A stretch of 19,911 bases of DNA from Paraglomus occultum. Its lineage: Eukaryota > Glomeromycota > Glomeromycetes > Paraglomerales > Paraglomeraceae. The notes below the pieces were generated by a model, which saw nothing but the letters and a program-made list of their open reading frames with translations, ran no database searches and was not told the DNA's origin. Numbering within the stretch: position 1 is the first letter of the stretch; the number at the start of each line of letters is the position of its first letter. Below, piece after piece: positions 1-10,098 of this stretch. Made by a program: the position numbers and the translations under genes. The DNA lies in the NCBI GenBank assembly GCA_910592205.1, contig CAJVPJ010000651.1, positions 1 through 19,911 on the forward strand. The letters run 5' to 3'.

Positions 1-1201
1 GAAAAAATAGATTTTTCATATGTTTTACTATGTGATCGACAAAAATTACGTAGACTTTTGTCCAGTGAGTGTATAACGATAACGCTAAATTATATATCGC
101 TAGCGCAATCCGGACATGTCACCATGACGTATTATTTGCTTGAGGCTTTTGCCGATCGTAGTAGAGAATTGAGTCACACACGTACTTTCTCTACCTTACC
201 AAAAATACTGAATGCTTTACTTGGCGCGATATATGGTCATAAAAAAAAAGTTCATATTAATATCTCGACAGTTTTCTACGTTAGAATTTTTTTCTTTAAA
301 TGCAATCAACATCATTATGTTGCAAGACCCCATTTGCATTTTGCAATAGCGATCGGTAATTTGTTCATGCGCGTTCATAACATGGATTTTCCATTCCGGG
401 GGGCCACGTAGAGACAGATCGGGTGAGCAAAGCAAAAATGGATCTAGTAGACACGTGAAGATAAGGGATTTTAAGCTATTAATACACATTTTAATTCATC
501 GTCCAAAGGTACACGCAACAGTTCCCTAAATCATACTATAGAGATTTTCGAATCAACCGATTTTTCATATTGGATCGATGGAGACAATAGACTGTAAATG
601 AGAACGTTGTGGTACCATTACTGTTATCTTCTGGTGTAACTTACAGAAAAGGTCAGCCATTTAGTCATTTGCGCCAGACTATCCTTGCTATCTCACATGT
701 ACTTTCACATTAATCCAGTACTACTGCTGAGACTAATACTGATACCACACCACCCATCATTTTTACCATCGCCTTACTAAAAATTAAGGCATTGATTCTG
801 CTGTTTTCAGACAATAAGTATCTACTATAAAGTTACACCAATCGCCCTATTAGGCGACTGTTTTAACAAATGATAATTCGATTTAGGAAACAATCGAACA
901 TTAGGAGTATTGAAGTTAGGCGAAGGCTGACTTAATTGGCAACTGAATAAATTATTAATATGGCATGTCAACCATGGGAAATCTATCTTTACTCTCGAAC
1001 TTTTTAGCCTTTTATTGTGGTCGTCACTCCTTTTTTCTCGCCAAATCTCATGCGTTTTGTGCTGATGCCACAGATGCCCCGAAGGCAAAAACTCTGAAAG
1101 AAGAGCCCAGTTGGCAAGCTTTTTTAAACGATTACCGCTTTATATAGAGGAGGAGTATAACTTTATTAAGAACGACTATCAAAACCAAAATATAACGAGA
1201 C
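1..1201. other. No supported gene; sequence upstream of the PPxY membrane-protein gene
   Basis: Several short open frames exist on both strands (for example 58-411 plus and 825-1088 minus). None shows a recognisable motif, plausible splice sites or a low-complexity pattern typical of protein. The last few hundred bases presumably hold the promoter and 5' UTR of the gene that starts at 1202, but I see no diagnostic element. Confidence 0.5.
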
Positions 1202-2326
1202 ATGCCTTCCAAGTATCCACGCTTCCACCGCTATGTGAACAGAGTTTATATTGGACTTGTACTTATACTGGCTGTCGCGCTGCCTCTATGCCACTTGTTT
1301 ACCGATGAACTTTCAATATCCGGGATAATAATAATATTCATCGCACTATTAGTGTCATATGCAATATACTGGGTAAGTGGAGTGTATATTCCATTTGGCA
1401 GACGTTGTCGTCACCGAGGTGGGAAAGTTGGTCTGGCGCTTTGTTTGAGGGAATAGTTTAGTGGTGAAAAGTTGTAATAGAACGAAAATATCATCACCGC
1501 TTGATAAAGGTGATGGCTACAAATCATCCTTTGCCTACCAAATATCCTAGTGTTCCTTACTACAAGTATCATATTATAATACGTATTAAGTAAGTACTAA
1601 CTACCTAACCCAATATTTGAACTATAGTTAACTGTACGGACTAACTGCTATGGCGAAAGAACAGACCAACCGACAACACCAGAGATGGCTATTGCACCTA
1701 CCGCGCAACCACAAAACGATTCTTCGGCTCAATCTGCACATTCTCGAGGCTCATCTAATTCGCACATATCAACAAACCCACCATATACTACATTCGCCAA
1801 CTATCGTTTAGGTGGTATGCGTGATAGGCTTCGGCGATGGGCATCTAATAATGGTGCTAGACCTGAAGATGAAGAAGCAGAAACAACAGCAACCGAGGAA
1901 GTGGCAAATCCTCCTCCCACATATAGTGTGGCATTAGAAGGTGCGGGTTTGCCACCGCCATACACTACAGGGAGCGATACAAGCGAGTCAGTTGCAATAG
2001 TAGTGGATGATGGTAGCAACAATAATACATCACGGAGAACTGCATCGGTGTCGTCAACATCATCTTCTCGTTCACCGACGAGTTGGTTCTTTGGATTTAC
2101 ATCATCTAAATCTGCATCTTCGCCATCGTCTCAACGCAATTCTCCGACCAATCTACTAGCACCTCCTCCAGCGTTCACATCATGTTCGACACCTGTACCT
2201 CAAGCGACATCTACGCAACCATCCACTCAAAGTTCTCAATCTAATCCGCCATCTGATCGCATACCTTCACCTCACCGAGCGCCTCCTGCACCGCCACAAT
2301 CACCGAACAATCAATCTCCGTCATGA
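1202..2326 (+). CDS. Two-helix membrane protein with Ser/Pro-rich tail and PPxY motifs (unnamed)
   Basis: Inferred two-exon gene. Exon 1 (1202-1372) encodes 57 residues and ends in phase 0 at a good donor, GTAAGT. The best acceptor is CTATAG at 1627, with a CTAAC branch-like site about 20-30 nt upstream, giving an open frame to the stop and a protein of about 289 aa. A later acceptor at 1684 would remove 19 residues. Two hydrophobic segments (about residues 15-34 and 38-57) form a short hairpin. The rest is polar, rich in Ser, Thr and Pro, with PPTY at 153-156, PPPY at 166-169 and a related NPPY at 107-110, then an SP-rich end. PPxY motifs bind WW domains, notably of Rsp5/Nedd4 ubiquitin ligases, so a membrane adaptor for such a ligase is a reasonable guess but not proven. 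No family recognised. Confidence 0.6.
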
Positions 2327-2488
2327 TGCAATTAGCATTATATTCATATTACAAAAGTAATTTAATAAAACCAATAGTAATTGTATATTCGATTGACAGT
2401 TGATATTATGTATTTTATATTACTGGCACATAGAGCAAGTTACAAATGGCAATCACAGGATATTGGTGGGAGAGAGGATGGCGGGGAT

Positions 2489-2575
2489 GGAGGATGTATG
2501 CTGGAAGGGTGTATGCTGGGAAGATGCATGCTGGATGCATGCTAGGAGGATGTATATTGGGAGGATTTATGTTGG
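2489..2575. repeat. Degenerate 15-bp minisatellite
   Basis: Consecutive imperfect copies of a G-rich unit resembling GGATGTATGCTGGGA can be read, with GCATGCTGG and TATATTGGG variants. The 15-bp period keeps one frame open on each strand (a five-residue Trp/Cys/Gly pattern on plus), which explains the short ORFs there and is not evidence of a gene. Confidence 0.6.
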
Positions 2576-3511
2576 ACATTGGATGAAATGAACATTGGTA
2601 TAGGTTGAACATACATCGTACGTATTAGTATATAAGATTTTTTTCCATTAGCATTAGAATCATTTACTGGTTTACAAGTGACCATTACATAAAACAAATT
2701 TCCATACATCTGCTGCTAAGATTATCTCGTCAATCCGGGATATCTGATTGCAAACAGAGTTTTTTGGGGCTGTACTACGCTAGAATTATACGTTTTGATT
2801 GCAAGTGTACCAATTCCGAATACAGCTTCGTAATACATTGACAATCTTTTAATTAATTTGATTTATATTAATAGCGATATGAATGTATGATTCTGTATCA
2901 ACCAATGTTCGGTCCCAAACGCATGCTTAATAGTGCATAACCGCTTCCTCATCAATATCCGACAAACAAACCATTAAAGTGTAGTTATCACGGAAGCAAA
3001 AATGCAAATATTCTTGACAGGGAACTGTACAAATTTAGTGACTAAGCCAGATTCTGCGTTGATTTGTAATCTTGTATTCCAACGACAAGTCTTCAAATGG
3101 TAATGGGAAATTTTTTCCTTCACCAGGGATAAACTAAAGAGTGCACTTTCATAATTTAACCGCACGTAAGATTTCCAATTGCGTCGAGTATCACCTTCCA
3201 ATTTTGGATTCTGTGTATGGACGGCAAGGATAATATATTATCCCAGAATTGCGATTGCTCCAATAATTATCCGTTTCGTTCTCGAATAAAAGCCATTTTT
3301 CAACATGTTCTAATAATCATGTTTATGACGCATGCATCTAGTTGTACTCGTACTATACGTAAAGGTCGAGCTCAACAATTTCTTCACATATTCACCTATG
3401 TTGCTGTATAAAAGAAGCAATCTCTTAGAGCATTTTTTATTTGTAATTATTCGCGTTAAATGCAGCCAAATTGTTATTTTTCAATGTCAAAATACAGATT
3501 GGGAAATTCGA

Positions 3512-3524
3512 GGGGGGGGGGGGG
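3512..3524 (+). repeat. Homopolymeric G run (13 G)
   Basis: Thirteen consecutive G residues followed by TTT and a run of nine A. Unusual in this A+T-rich background. It could be a length-variable tract or an assembly-sensitive site. Confidence 0.8.
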
Positions 3525-3620
3525 TTTAAAAAAAAAGCTACTTGACGAAATAAAAAGACTTTAAAAACAGCGTTAAGCCAATAACAACAAATTGACTGAT
3601 GCGTAAACTCAACGAACTAC

Positions 3621-3643
3621 ACTATTTAGATTAACTAAATAGT
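3621..3643. repeat. 9-bp perfect inverted repeat, 5-nt loop
   Basis: ACTATTTAG at 3621-3629 is the exact reverse complement of CTAAATAGT at 3635-3643. It lies about 250 bp before the Pol III subunit start codon. A function is not evident; chance is possible in A+T-rich DNA. Confidence 0.5.
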
Positions 3644-3893
3644 CGACAAACATAACTGGTAATAATAAAACCCGAATTCGTTTACTTGCATCCGCTTGTT
3701 GAGGCAGTCACCCAATGTTGCCCATCCTCTGTCAGCCATCGTAACGCGTGGCAAAAGTTAAAGAGCATCGCATGCACTTTGTTGATTGGGTAGGGCTTTT
3801 GTGATATAATCTGATAATCTGATAGTAAACGATAATAGGCCAATCGAATGCTTTTTTTTACTATGTAATTCAGCCATTGTTGATATCGTACGG

Positions 3894-4964
3894 ATGCCAC
3901 CAGGCAGAGGTAGGGGACGAGGAACTAGAACGACCGTCACTAGAGGTAGCGGATCTACCCAAGGGTCTCGTCCTGGACCAATCGAAGGCATCTCTTGGAA
4001 TGATTTGCATCAAGTCTATAAAGCACGAGAACCGTCGGGTCTGTTTCCGGTAAGATCATTTACAAGTCTTACTTATGCTCTATAAAGGCATTTGGATTAA
4101 TCTTAAGTTTGCATTAGGAGGTTGAGTTGCCTCACCCGCGACGTCCAACTGAAAATGAACTGTCAGCCGTTGTTGCAATGGCAGAATATAAGAACTTGTT
4201 AAAGTTGACACCGTATCATCTGTCTAGACCTGTGTCTAAACCGGGTTCGTTGTGAATTTATTTCTGAAGTAGATAATTCTTGAATGTAACTTGTATTAAA
4301 CCCTTCGCTGTTTATATTAGCTGTCCAACGATACTCCGATTGTCTAAAATCTGTAAGAGAGACGAGAACGTTAAAAGAAATAACTGCAGGTAATACAACT
4401 GCGTGTAATTACTTTAGTAGTCTAATGTGTTATATGGTCCAAGACACAGATTTTGTCCTAGTAAAGCGAAGCGATTACTTGCTAATTTGACAAACTTTGC
4501 TATATATAAGATTTGGGCTTTTTCCCTGAAGAGCTGCATAGCGTCTATGATAATAGTAAAACATCAACTATTTTGACAGGTTTGTCATTCATTTGCTATA
4601 TATTTGGTATTCCATTGCAACATTTAACGTTTATATATACAGATACGACGCAGAGATCAGAAATCAACGTTGGCGCACAACTCGATCAATTCCTTAAAGA
4701 CGAGACCGAGGAAGGGGGAAGAGATCGAGTGAGTTGTGTTCAGATTCTTAAACTTTCTTATCCAAGTGTGCGTATATTGACATACAGGGACTATTCGCAC
4801 AGGCTGATACTCAAGTGGTAGAACCCGACTTTGAGATTTCGGCGGAGGCTGAAGATGAATACGAGGAAGAGACTGACTATGTGATGTCATACTTTGACAA
4901 TGGCGAGGATGAATTTTATGACGACTTAGAAGATGCAGATGGGGGAGAAGCGTATTACGACTAA
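3894..4964 (+). CDS. RPC31: DNA-directed RNA polymerase III subunit RPC31/RPC7
   Basis: A subunit of the Pol III-specific initiation subcomplex (yeast Rpc31, human POLR3G/RPC7), which acts in the nucleus to make tRNA and 5S rRNA. Six exons join in phase: 3894-4049, 4118-4244, 4321-4389, 4511-4579, 4643-4728, 4788-4964, with introns of 59-121 nt, giving 227 aa, close to the family's usual length. The N terminus is Gly/Arg-rich (MPPGRGRGRG), as in human RPC7. The middle holds a conserved LLKLTPYHLSRP-type segment and an FFPEELH motif comparable to the family's LPREMMP region. The tail is strongly acidic and ends with DYVMSYFDNGEDEF, closely matching the family's C-terminal NDYINSYFDNGDDF-type motif. 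The 69-nt exon 4511-4579 is needed for the FFPEELH motif and fits phase 1 on both sides. Convergent with the dynactin gene. Confidence 0.9.
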
Positions 4965-5109
4965 TTATAAAGTCCAACGGAGAACAGGACTCGCCCCTTG
5001 ATTTTGTTTTGTTAACATGTACTGTATTTGCGTTTTTCGAAAGCTAATAATCAATGTAAATATTTAGATAATACTGAATGCGTGATAAGCTAGAGAAAAA
5101 AAAGACTAT

Positions 5110-5505
5110 TCAATTACAATCGTCCAATATTTTAGTAACCGTAGCTGTAGTAGTAACAGTTGCAGTCACAGTAGCCGTTGTCGTAGTTGTGCTCGCAGCA
5201 GACTGATTTACAGACAAGGGTTCAAAAAATAGCTTCCTAATCAATAACGCCTGCAAAACCACAATAAATATTAACAATATATTAAGCAGATTCATCTCAT
5301 CATTACTATATTTCCGAACTACATGTGACTGCCGTTGGGATCTTTGAAGTCTTCGGGAAAATAAAGGAGAGGAGTCGTATGAACTAGAAGACGATGAGGA
5401 GGAGGAAGATGAAGATGAAGAGGAGGAAGACGACGAGTAATAATATCTATTGCGATGTCGGTGGGATCTGTGATAGCGAGAGTGACGAGCTCGAGAAGTG
5501 TCGTT
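5110..5505 (-). CDS. In-frame Ser-run / transmembrane / Thr-rich ORF continuing after the dynactin p25 stop
   Basis: Directly after the TGA that ends dynactin subunit 5, the same reading frame stays open for 131 codons to a TGA at 5110. It encodes a basic His/Arg stretch, about 19 consecutive serines from mixed TCN/AGT codons, a basic Arg/Gln stretch, a hydrophobic helix (LLNILLIFIVVLQALLI) and a tail rich in Thr, Ala and Val. The codon mixture and protein-like order argue for real coding. The first Met in frame is just before the helix (5295), which alone would give a 61-aa membrane peptide. Possible readings: (a) a separate gene whose first exon I cannot find; (b) an alternative p25 C terminus made by removing a 90-nt in-frame intron (5468-5557, GTACGA...CACAG) that carries the stop; (c) stop readthrough. 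Which is correct cannot be decided from sequence alone. Confidence 0.45.
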   Translation of the reverse strand, partial: NDTSRARHSRYHRSHRHRNRYYYSSSSSSSSSSSSSSSSSSSYDSSPLFSRRLQRSQRQSHVVRKYSNDEMNLLNILLIFIVVLQALLIRKLFFEPLSVNQSAASTTTTTATVTATVTTTATVTKILDDCN

Positions 5506-6462
5506 TCAATTTGAAGGTTGGAATTTCGTGTAAAAGTCTTTGGTTTGCGATTCGTACAAGTCTTGGACACACTCGGGGAGTTCGTCGACACAAACGCCTA
5601 AGCAGCGGAAACGAATTAATTAAATGGAAACAAGTCTATAGAGATTTGTCATGACATTGTGTGCGACAGTCATCAAGTCGTCATAGACGTACCAGGAGAT
5701 CCCTCGTAGATGGAGAATGAAGGTACGACAGTATTCGGCGGTATTACCGTGTTATCCTCAATACGGCAGCAGTCCTTGATAATGGCAAATCTTCCCTATT
5801 CAAATTAATTTGGGTTTTAATACATATTTCTGACATTGGACAATGTTTATAGAATTACTCACGATCACGCAATTTTTTCCAATATGAACAAAGGAACCTA
5901 TTGTAGCCGCCTCCACAATACTCCCTTCACCAATTGTGACGTGGTCACCAATCTTCATCGGGTAGTAACTGAACATTCTATGTGCGAATAATAAGTGCAT
6001 AAGTACCAAACGATGACCGTTGCGAACGTTCTTGACTAAATCATGAGCAATAGAGACACGTCTTACCCCTTGTATGTTTTATACGGTGGACGTATTATGC
6101 TGCCTCTGGATAAGAGACAATATCTTCCGATGGCAACTACTACTGCATGCCCAACACCAGTACGTCGTAAATCTCCACGAATCACACAGTCAGTCTGGAT
6201 TATGGTCTTTGAAGAGCGCAGTATATGCATGTTAATATATAAAACAACGTAACAAGGTTTGTATAAACGAACATTCTTCCTTACCTTACCGCCTAGAATT
6301 ATATTCTGACTGCCACATATTACACTTTTACGGCTGACCTTGTTTCCAGTATCCTACACGTAATCATTCTAATAAATCAGTGCTCACTGTTCGGATACCA
6401 TTACGAAAACTCACCGTTTCTATGTATTCTGGTCGTGGATAGTATACGATTTGCGGCTCCAT
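5506..6462 (-). CDS. DCTN5: Dynactin subunit 5 (p25)
   Basis: A component of the pointed-end complex of dynactin, the activator and cargo adaptor of cytoplasmic dynein; in filamentous fungi p25 serves early-endosome transport. Six exons on the minus strand join in phase: 6462-6415, 6353-6285, 6206-6067, 5977-5863, 5795-5693, 5597-5506. They give 188 aa, against 182 in human. The sequence follows the family throughout: [18 protein letters not shown] near the N terminus, [20 protein letters not shown], then hexapeptide-repeat left-handed beta-helix turns ([23 protein letters not shown]), [19 protein letters not shown], and the C-terminal signature [22 protein letters not shown]. One small difference is an insertion of a few residues after DCVIRGDL ([17 protein letters not shown]), where the human protein reads ANVRVGRHC. 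All introns have GT-AG ends and are 61-95 nt long. Confidence 0.95.
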
Positions 6463-7129
6463 ATCTAACGTTTGCAAACCACAAACTTCTCAAACTCCTT
6501 GATGATATCTCGTGCTAGCTATTAACCTTGACCAATCGGGGAGTTTTCATGTGAATTGGTATTCTGAACCAACATTGTACGACGTGCATAATGCTAACGG
6601 CTAATCCCAATCAAGTCTAATGCGGCTCGTTACGACAATGCAGGTGATTCTTACTTTTTGTAATACGAGATTTAATCCCTTTGGTAAATTTCAGAACTTT
6701 TGCTTTCTAATTTTTTGACAAATTTTGTCGTGACTGTTTGAGTTACACGTAATGCCAGGTTACTGATTGCTGACATCAGCTTTCACTTCGTGATGCCTGT
6801 TATTAGATCACGTCTGATAACATTATAATTATTGTAAATCGGATCGTCACCTACTAGCCGAGATTTTAGCACAGATATGTGCGCACTTTTTGACTTTTCT
6901 GTAACCATAACTTGGCGTATTTTTACAGACGAGATACAGCATTATCGGCCAAGAATGCAAATGCAAATATTTTATCGTGATGATACTTACTCATCGTCAC
7001 GCGTTTTCAAGGCTATGGAGTATGAAAAATGTGAATCTAAATGACAACGGTATACACTGTATAATGACATACGATTCTTTTTACGTTATGCTATCATTTT
7101 ATGGTTATGTTTTTAACTTCCTTCTCTAG
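6463..7129. other. Intergenic, no supported gene
   Basis: Upstream side of the minus-strand dynactin gene, so the first part presumably holds its promoter. No open frame with recognisable content, no RNA gene and no clear repeat was seen. A pyrimidine-rich acceptor-like CTTCTCTAG at 7121-7129 marks the left edge of the next coding remnant. Confidence 0.5.
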
Positions 7130-7471
7130 GTTCGAACTATATGCTATTCTTGGGACAGGTTAATGGAGCTGGACATCTAATGGCGTATTGGTTTTTAGAA
7201 AATGCAAAAAAGATTATGTATATAGTGTTCGAACATCAATCTTTGTTGAGTTTTTGAGGATTTGCACGAAAAGGGATTGCAAGTCCAGATTTTTTCCCTA
7301 ACAGATGAAGGCATGCCAAGTCTGGCCCTCAACCAAACATCCAACTTTGTCTTTGGCATTTTAAAAAGAGCAGTCTCAAAGACGCTTGCTGACAGTTCAA
7401 TTGCCGAAATAAATACCTATAATGCTGAACTTGCCAATGCTGCAGTAAATTTCATTCGCCCTTTCCCGTAA
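7130..7471 (+). pseudogene. Unrecognised coding remnant, weakly glycosyltransferase-like
   Basis: After an acceptor-like CTCTAG, a frame encodes NYMLFLGQVNGAGHLMAYWF and stops at 7255-7257. The neighbouring frame takes over at about 7250 (EDLHEKGLQVQIFSLTDEGM) and runs to a stop at 7471. The glycine/histidine pattern GQVNGAGH followed by a helix-like stretch recalls the N-terminal loop of GT1 UDP-glycosyltransferases. There is no PSPG/C-terminal motif and the downstream half is missing, so the family assignment is tentative. One frame break plus truncation suggests a dead fragment. Confidence 0.3.
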
Positions 7472-7938
7472 TACATAATACAGGCGTTCGGTCAACTGAA
7501 ATTCTTCCCAAAATAAAAAGAGCAATTATTAGAAAAAATTGGTTTATCACTTCCACTTTCATCAGCTGATACTAAATGACGCAAATCAATCGGACAATGA
7601 AGAAACAGAGCTTTCAATTGATACCAAAATCGATTATTTTTGTTACGTCAATTTTAATAAAAAACGGACTGCGCAATGTTGTGGGAAACTGATTGGGAGT
7701 ATTCTTATGGGACTAGCATCAGTTTCCAAATGCTCATATGACTGTATAAAGTCATCAAGCATGTCATGCGCCTCCATTGGAAGGTTAATATCTTCTTTGT
7801 CAAAGTTGCATGTTGTTAACAACCTTAACAAATCTTCGTTAATATCTTACCCGTGTATTTTGGCATTATCCAGCACACCGACGATTTTTGATAAATAAAA
7901 GCAGCCAATTAAAATCAAAGATATATCTGTACGATATA

Positions 7939-8362
7939 CCGTAAACTGCTGACTAGTATACCCCCCTATGATTTATATCCTGTATTAGTATTGATTTTTG
8001 AGTCCGATTTTTGATTTATACCCGAGTATTGTACATAGTATAGTTCAAAGAATTATACCTCCATACAATGGGGAATACCCGGGTACAACAACAAAATTTT
8101 ATTTATCTAATATTTCTAATTATTCTTCGCTTGCCCAATCATTTTCATAACCTTCTACTTCATTATATGTCTCTCCATCAATAGAATCAACTACCAAAAA
8201 CATGCAGATCACATCTACATTTGCAACGGTCCCCGGAAAAATAAATCTCTAGCAATTTCTTTGGGGGGTACAACTCACCCCCCACCAATACAAAATATTC
8301 CCCCTACTTAAGTACCCCGGGTACATTGGAAATACCCGGATACATCGGTCAGCAGTTTACGG
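7939..8362. mobile_element. Non-autonomous DNA transposon relic with 15-bp perfect TIRs and TA target sites
   Basis: CCGTAAACTGCTGAC at 7939-7953 is the exact reverse complement of GTCAGCAGTTTACGG at 8348-8362. Both ends are bordered by TA (7937-7938 and 8363-8364), so the perfect match including TA is 17 bp. The 424-bp size, TIRs and TA flanks suit a Tc1/mariner-type or other TA-inserting MITE. Inside are several CCCGGGTAC-like palindromic motifs and, on the minus strand, the C-terminal end of an ORF (about 8245 to the stop at 8120), which suggests an internally deleted copy of a coding element rather than a sequence-unrelated MITE. Confidence 0.75.
8120..8245 (-). pseudogene. C-terminal tail of a former transposon ORF inside the TIR element
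   Basis: A minus-strand frame of about 40 codons ends with an acidic tail (DGETYNEVEGYENDWASEE) and TAA. It is closed upstream by a TAG and has no start of its own. Lying within the inverted repeats and ending about 180 bp from the left TIR, it fits the end of a transposase left by internal deletion. This is inferred from position; the tail itself carries no catalytic motif. Confidence 0.4.
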
Positions 8363-8567
8363 TACCCCTACACGAGTACCCCGAATACGGATATTTATCG
8401 CTGATCTAAGAAAATCTTTTCAGCCATTAAAAACGCCTCATCCCCCCACGATATACACTCCACTGTTTGCAAAAGTCTAACGTTCTACTTTTTAAAACAT
8501 GTTGTGAATAAAAGTTCCTCGCGATATACTTTTTAAAACATGGCTCCGGAACGTCTACTTGCTATCG

Positions 8568-9403
8568 ATGCCACTCTCACGCCTCTCCCTTGATGTAGCC
8601 ATAATCCAGTACGAGGTTCGTTGCAAAACAGAACAATTCATACACTCACTATTAGTGTTAAGGGTATGTTTTTACGTAAACTTTGATACATCCAATCTTT
8701 AAATATTTATGTTATGTGTTTATTTTATAGAACGGAATCATTGTCAATTTGCATAGCCTTGCAATAGGAGGAAAAAACCAAGCCGGTAGCTCATGCACAA
8801 GTAAAAACAAGGAAGATGTGGAGAAGGTTTGGAACAAGTTTAAAAGAATAACACGGGTAATTATTGATGCTAATTATATTAGTCTTTACGTCAATGATGA
8901 CACAGTATCATGGGAATAGTCGGTTAATGCATGGCCCATGCGACTCTAGATCGAGTTTCATGCCGGGCGCGTTGCGTCAGTTTTGTTACGGGCAATGCCT
9001 TGAGTACCTCATCGACAGAACGTCGGATACCGAGCTCTCTAGAGTCCAACAATAATAGTCATAGTAACTTATGATAATACGACTAAGCCTGCATTGCACC
9101 ATTTAAATGCCAATAACTAATCACCTGATCTGTTTGGTTTTACAGCTATCAGAAATTGAAATTCCAAAATCAAAGGATGCTTTCGATACGGATGATCCAC
9201 TAGCTTGTGGGATATTTGATCTCACAGGGAGAGGTGACGGGCATATCAATAGACTGCTGCAGGAAAAAGAAGGTGTGCTGGATTTGTTAAAAAAGCACGA
9301 ACATAAAAAGAGGGTGAAACTTCCTGCAGTAGTTGAAACTATGCTTGACGAGTTTATGGAGTTGTTCAAAGGATTGAAAGGGAATATAAATGCGTCCCGT
9401 TAA
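8568..9403 (+). CDS. Uncharacterised protein, three exons, about 159 aa
   Basis: Three exons join in phase 0: 8568-8663 (MPLSRLSLDVA start), 8731-8856 and 9146-9403, with introns of 67 and 289 nt that have GTATGT and GTAATT donors and TTTATAG and TTTACAG acceptors. The product has no signal peptide or membrane segment. Its C-terminal half is charged and helical (INRLLQEKEGVLDLLKKHEH followed by KKRVKLPAVVETMLDEF). No family is recognised. The next relic (from 9390) overlaps the last 14 bases in another frame. This ORF may therefore be the N-terminal half of a longer gene of the PD-(D/E)XK-like family, separated from its C-terminal half by a frameshift, rather than an independent gene. Confidence 0.5.
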
Positions 9404-9885
9404 CTTTCCGACAGTGGTAGATAAAGACGAAGAAGACATTGTCTACCTCAACCATGACTTGCTCTTGGCATCGTAAGTATATGTGGTTAATATTAATTTG
9501 TGATGTTATTATTGATGTGACAAATATACCAATACTAATACTCAGTCTATTAAATATCAAAGACAAAAGATATCTGGAGTAACAGACCTGCAATCCAAAA
9601 CGGTGACTACAATGAACAAGCATACGTTACGCATGTCATTGGTCGCATACTGAACCCAATTTTTACATATTACGAATCGCCGCTCATCCGTGGATGGTAT
9701 GTATTCAATCTATTTGTTGTTGTTTGTTATTGTTACTATTATTATCATGTTATGTTAATAAATTATTATCATGTTATTATCACAGGGCTGAGCAAGTCAG
9801 TGAGTCATCTCATGATCGAAAGAAAGAGATGAGCTCAACTACCACTGGGAACAAACCCGATTTTCGGGTGTTTTTCTTCAGATAG
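9390..9885 (+). pseudogene. Truncated relic of the PD-(D/E)XK-like family found at 16581-19105
   Basis: The first piece (9390-9472) starts MRPVNFPTVVDKDEED and ends at a GTAAGT donor in phase 2. No following acceptor restores the frame of the next conserved piece, which begins near 9570 (IWSNRPAIQNGDYNEQAYV) and continues ILNPIFTYYESPLIRGW to a GTATGT donor at about 9698. After TTATCACAG the last piece encodes AEQVSESSHDRKKEMSS and NKPDFRV, then stops at 9885. These pieces run parallel to the intact copy's VELCTTYIDPVLSPI, DIFLCW and QSDAIIN segments, so they are homologous by order and pattern. The second catalytic element (GExK) and everything after it are absent. A broken join plus truncation indicates a pseudogene. 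Confidence 0.5.
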
Positions 9886-10098
9886 ACTCATTGAAGACGT
9901 TTAAAGAAAGTCGACTTCTTGGAAGTTTGGGTAATACGTCGAGATGAGAACGAAATTGCATACATATGGCTTTCGCTATTAACATGTAAAAAGATTTGTC
10001 ATATCAGAATTTTAATGTTACGAGTTTTACGAAAAAAAACATGGACCTGTCGACATTAATTATTTCGTAATAATAGTATAGTGATAGTACTAATGATA

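Larger units (their letters stand above)
2576..3893. other. Intergenic stretch without a supported gene
   Basis: The region holds a 13-base G run at 3512-3524 and a 9-bp perfect inverted repeat at 3621-3643. A minus-strand open frame at 2974-3201 (75 codons) has no recognisable motif or partner exon. The final part is the likely promoter and 5' UTR of the Pol III subunit gene beginning at 3894. Confidence 0.45.

Noticed and set aside
58-411. 117-codon plus-strand open frame
   Set aside because: Overlapped by an opposite-strand frame, no motif, codon pattern of random A+T-rich sequence, and no supporting splice sites.
825-1088. 87-codon minus-strand open frame
   Set aside because: No recognisable domain or neighbouring exon; composition is unremarkable.
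2974-3201. 75-codon minus-strand open frame with somewhat protein-like text
   Set aside because: Closed by stops on both sides without convincing splice signals and no family match; it could be a remnant but is not supportable.
7539-7898. 119-codon plus frame and the opposed 7643-7831 minus frame
   Set aside because: Both strands are open over the same stretch and neither shows a clear motif. The minus frame reads more protein-like and lies next to the TIR element, but it is outside the inverted repeats and cannot be tied to it.
8864-9055. 63-codon ORF within intron 2 of the unknown gene, in locally G+C-richer sequence
   Set aside because: It cannot be spliced in phase to either flanking exon and has no motif; treated as intronic.
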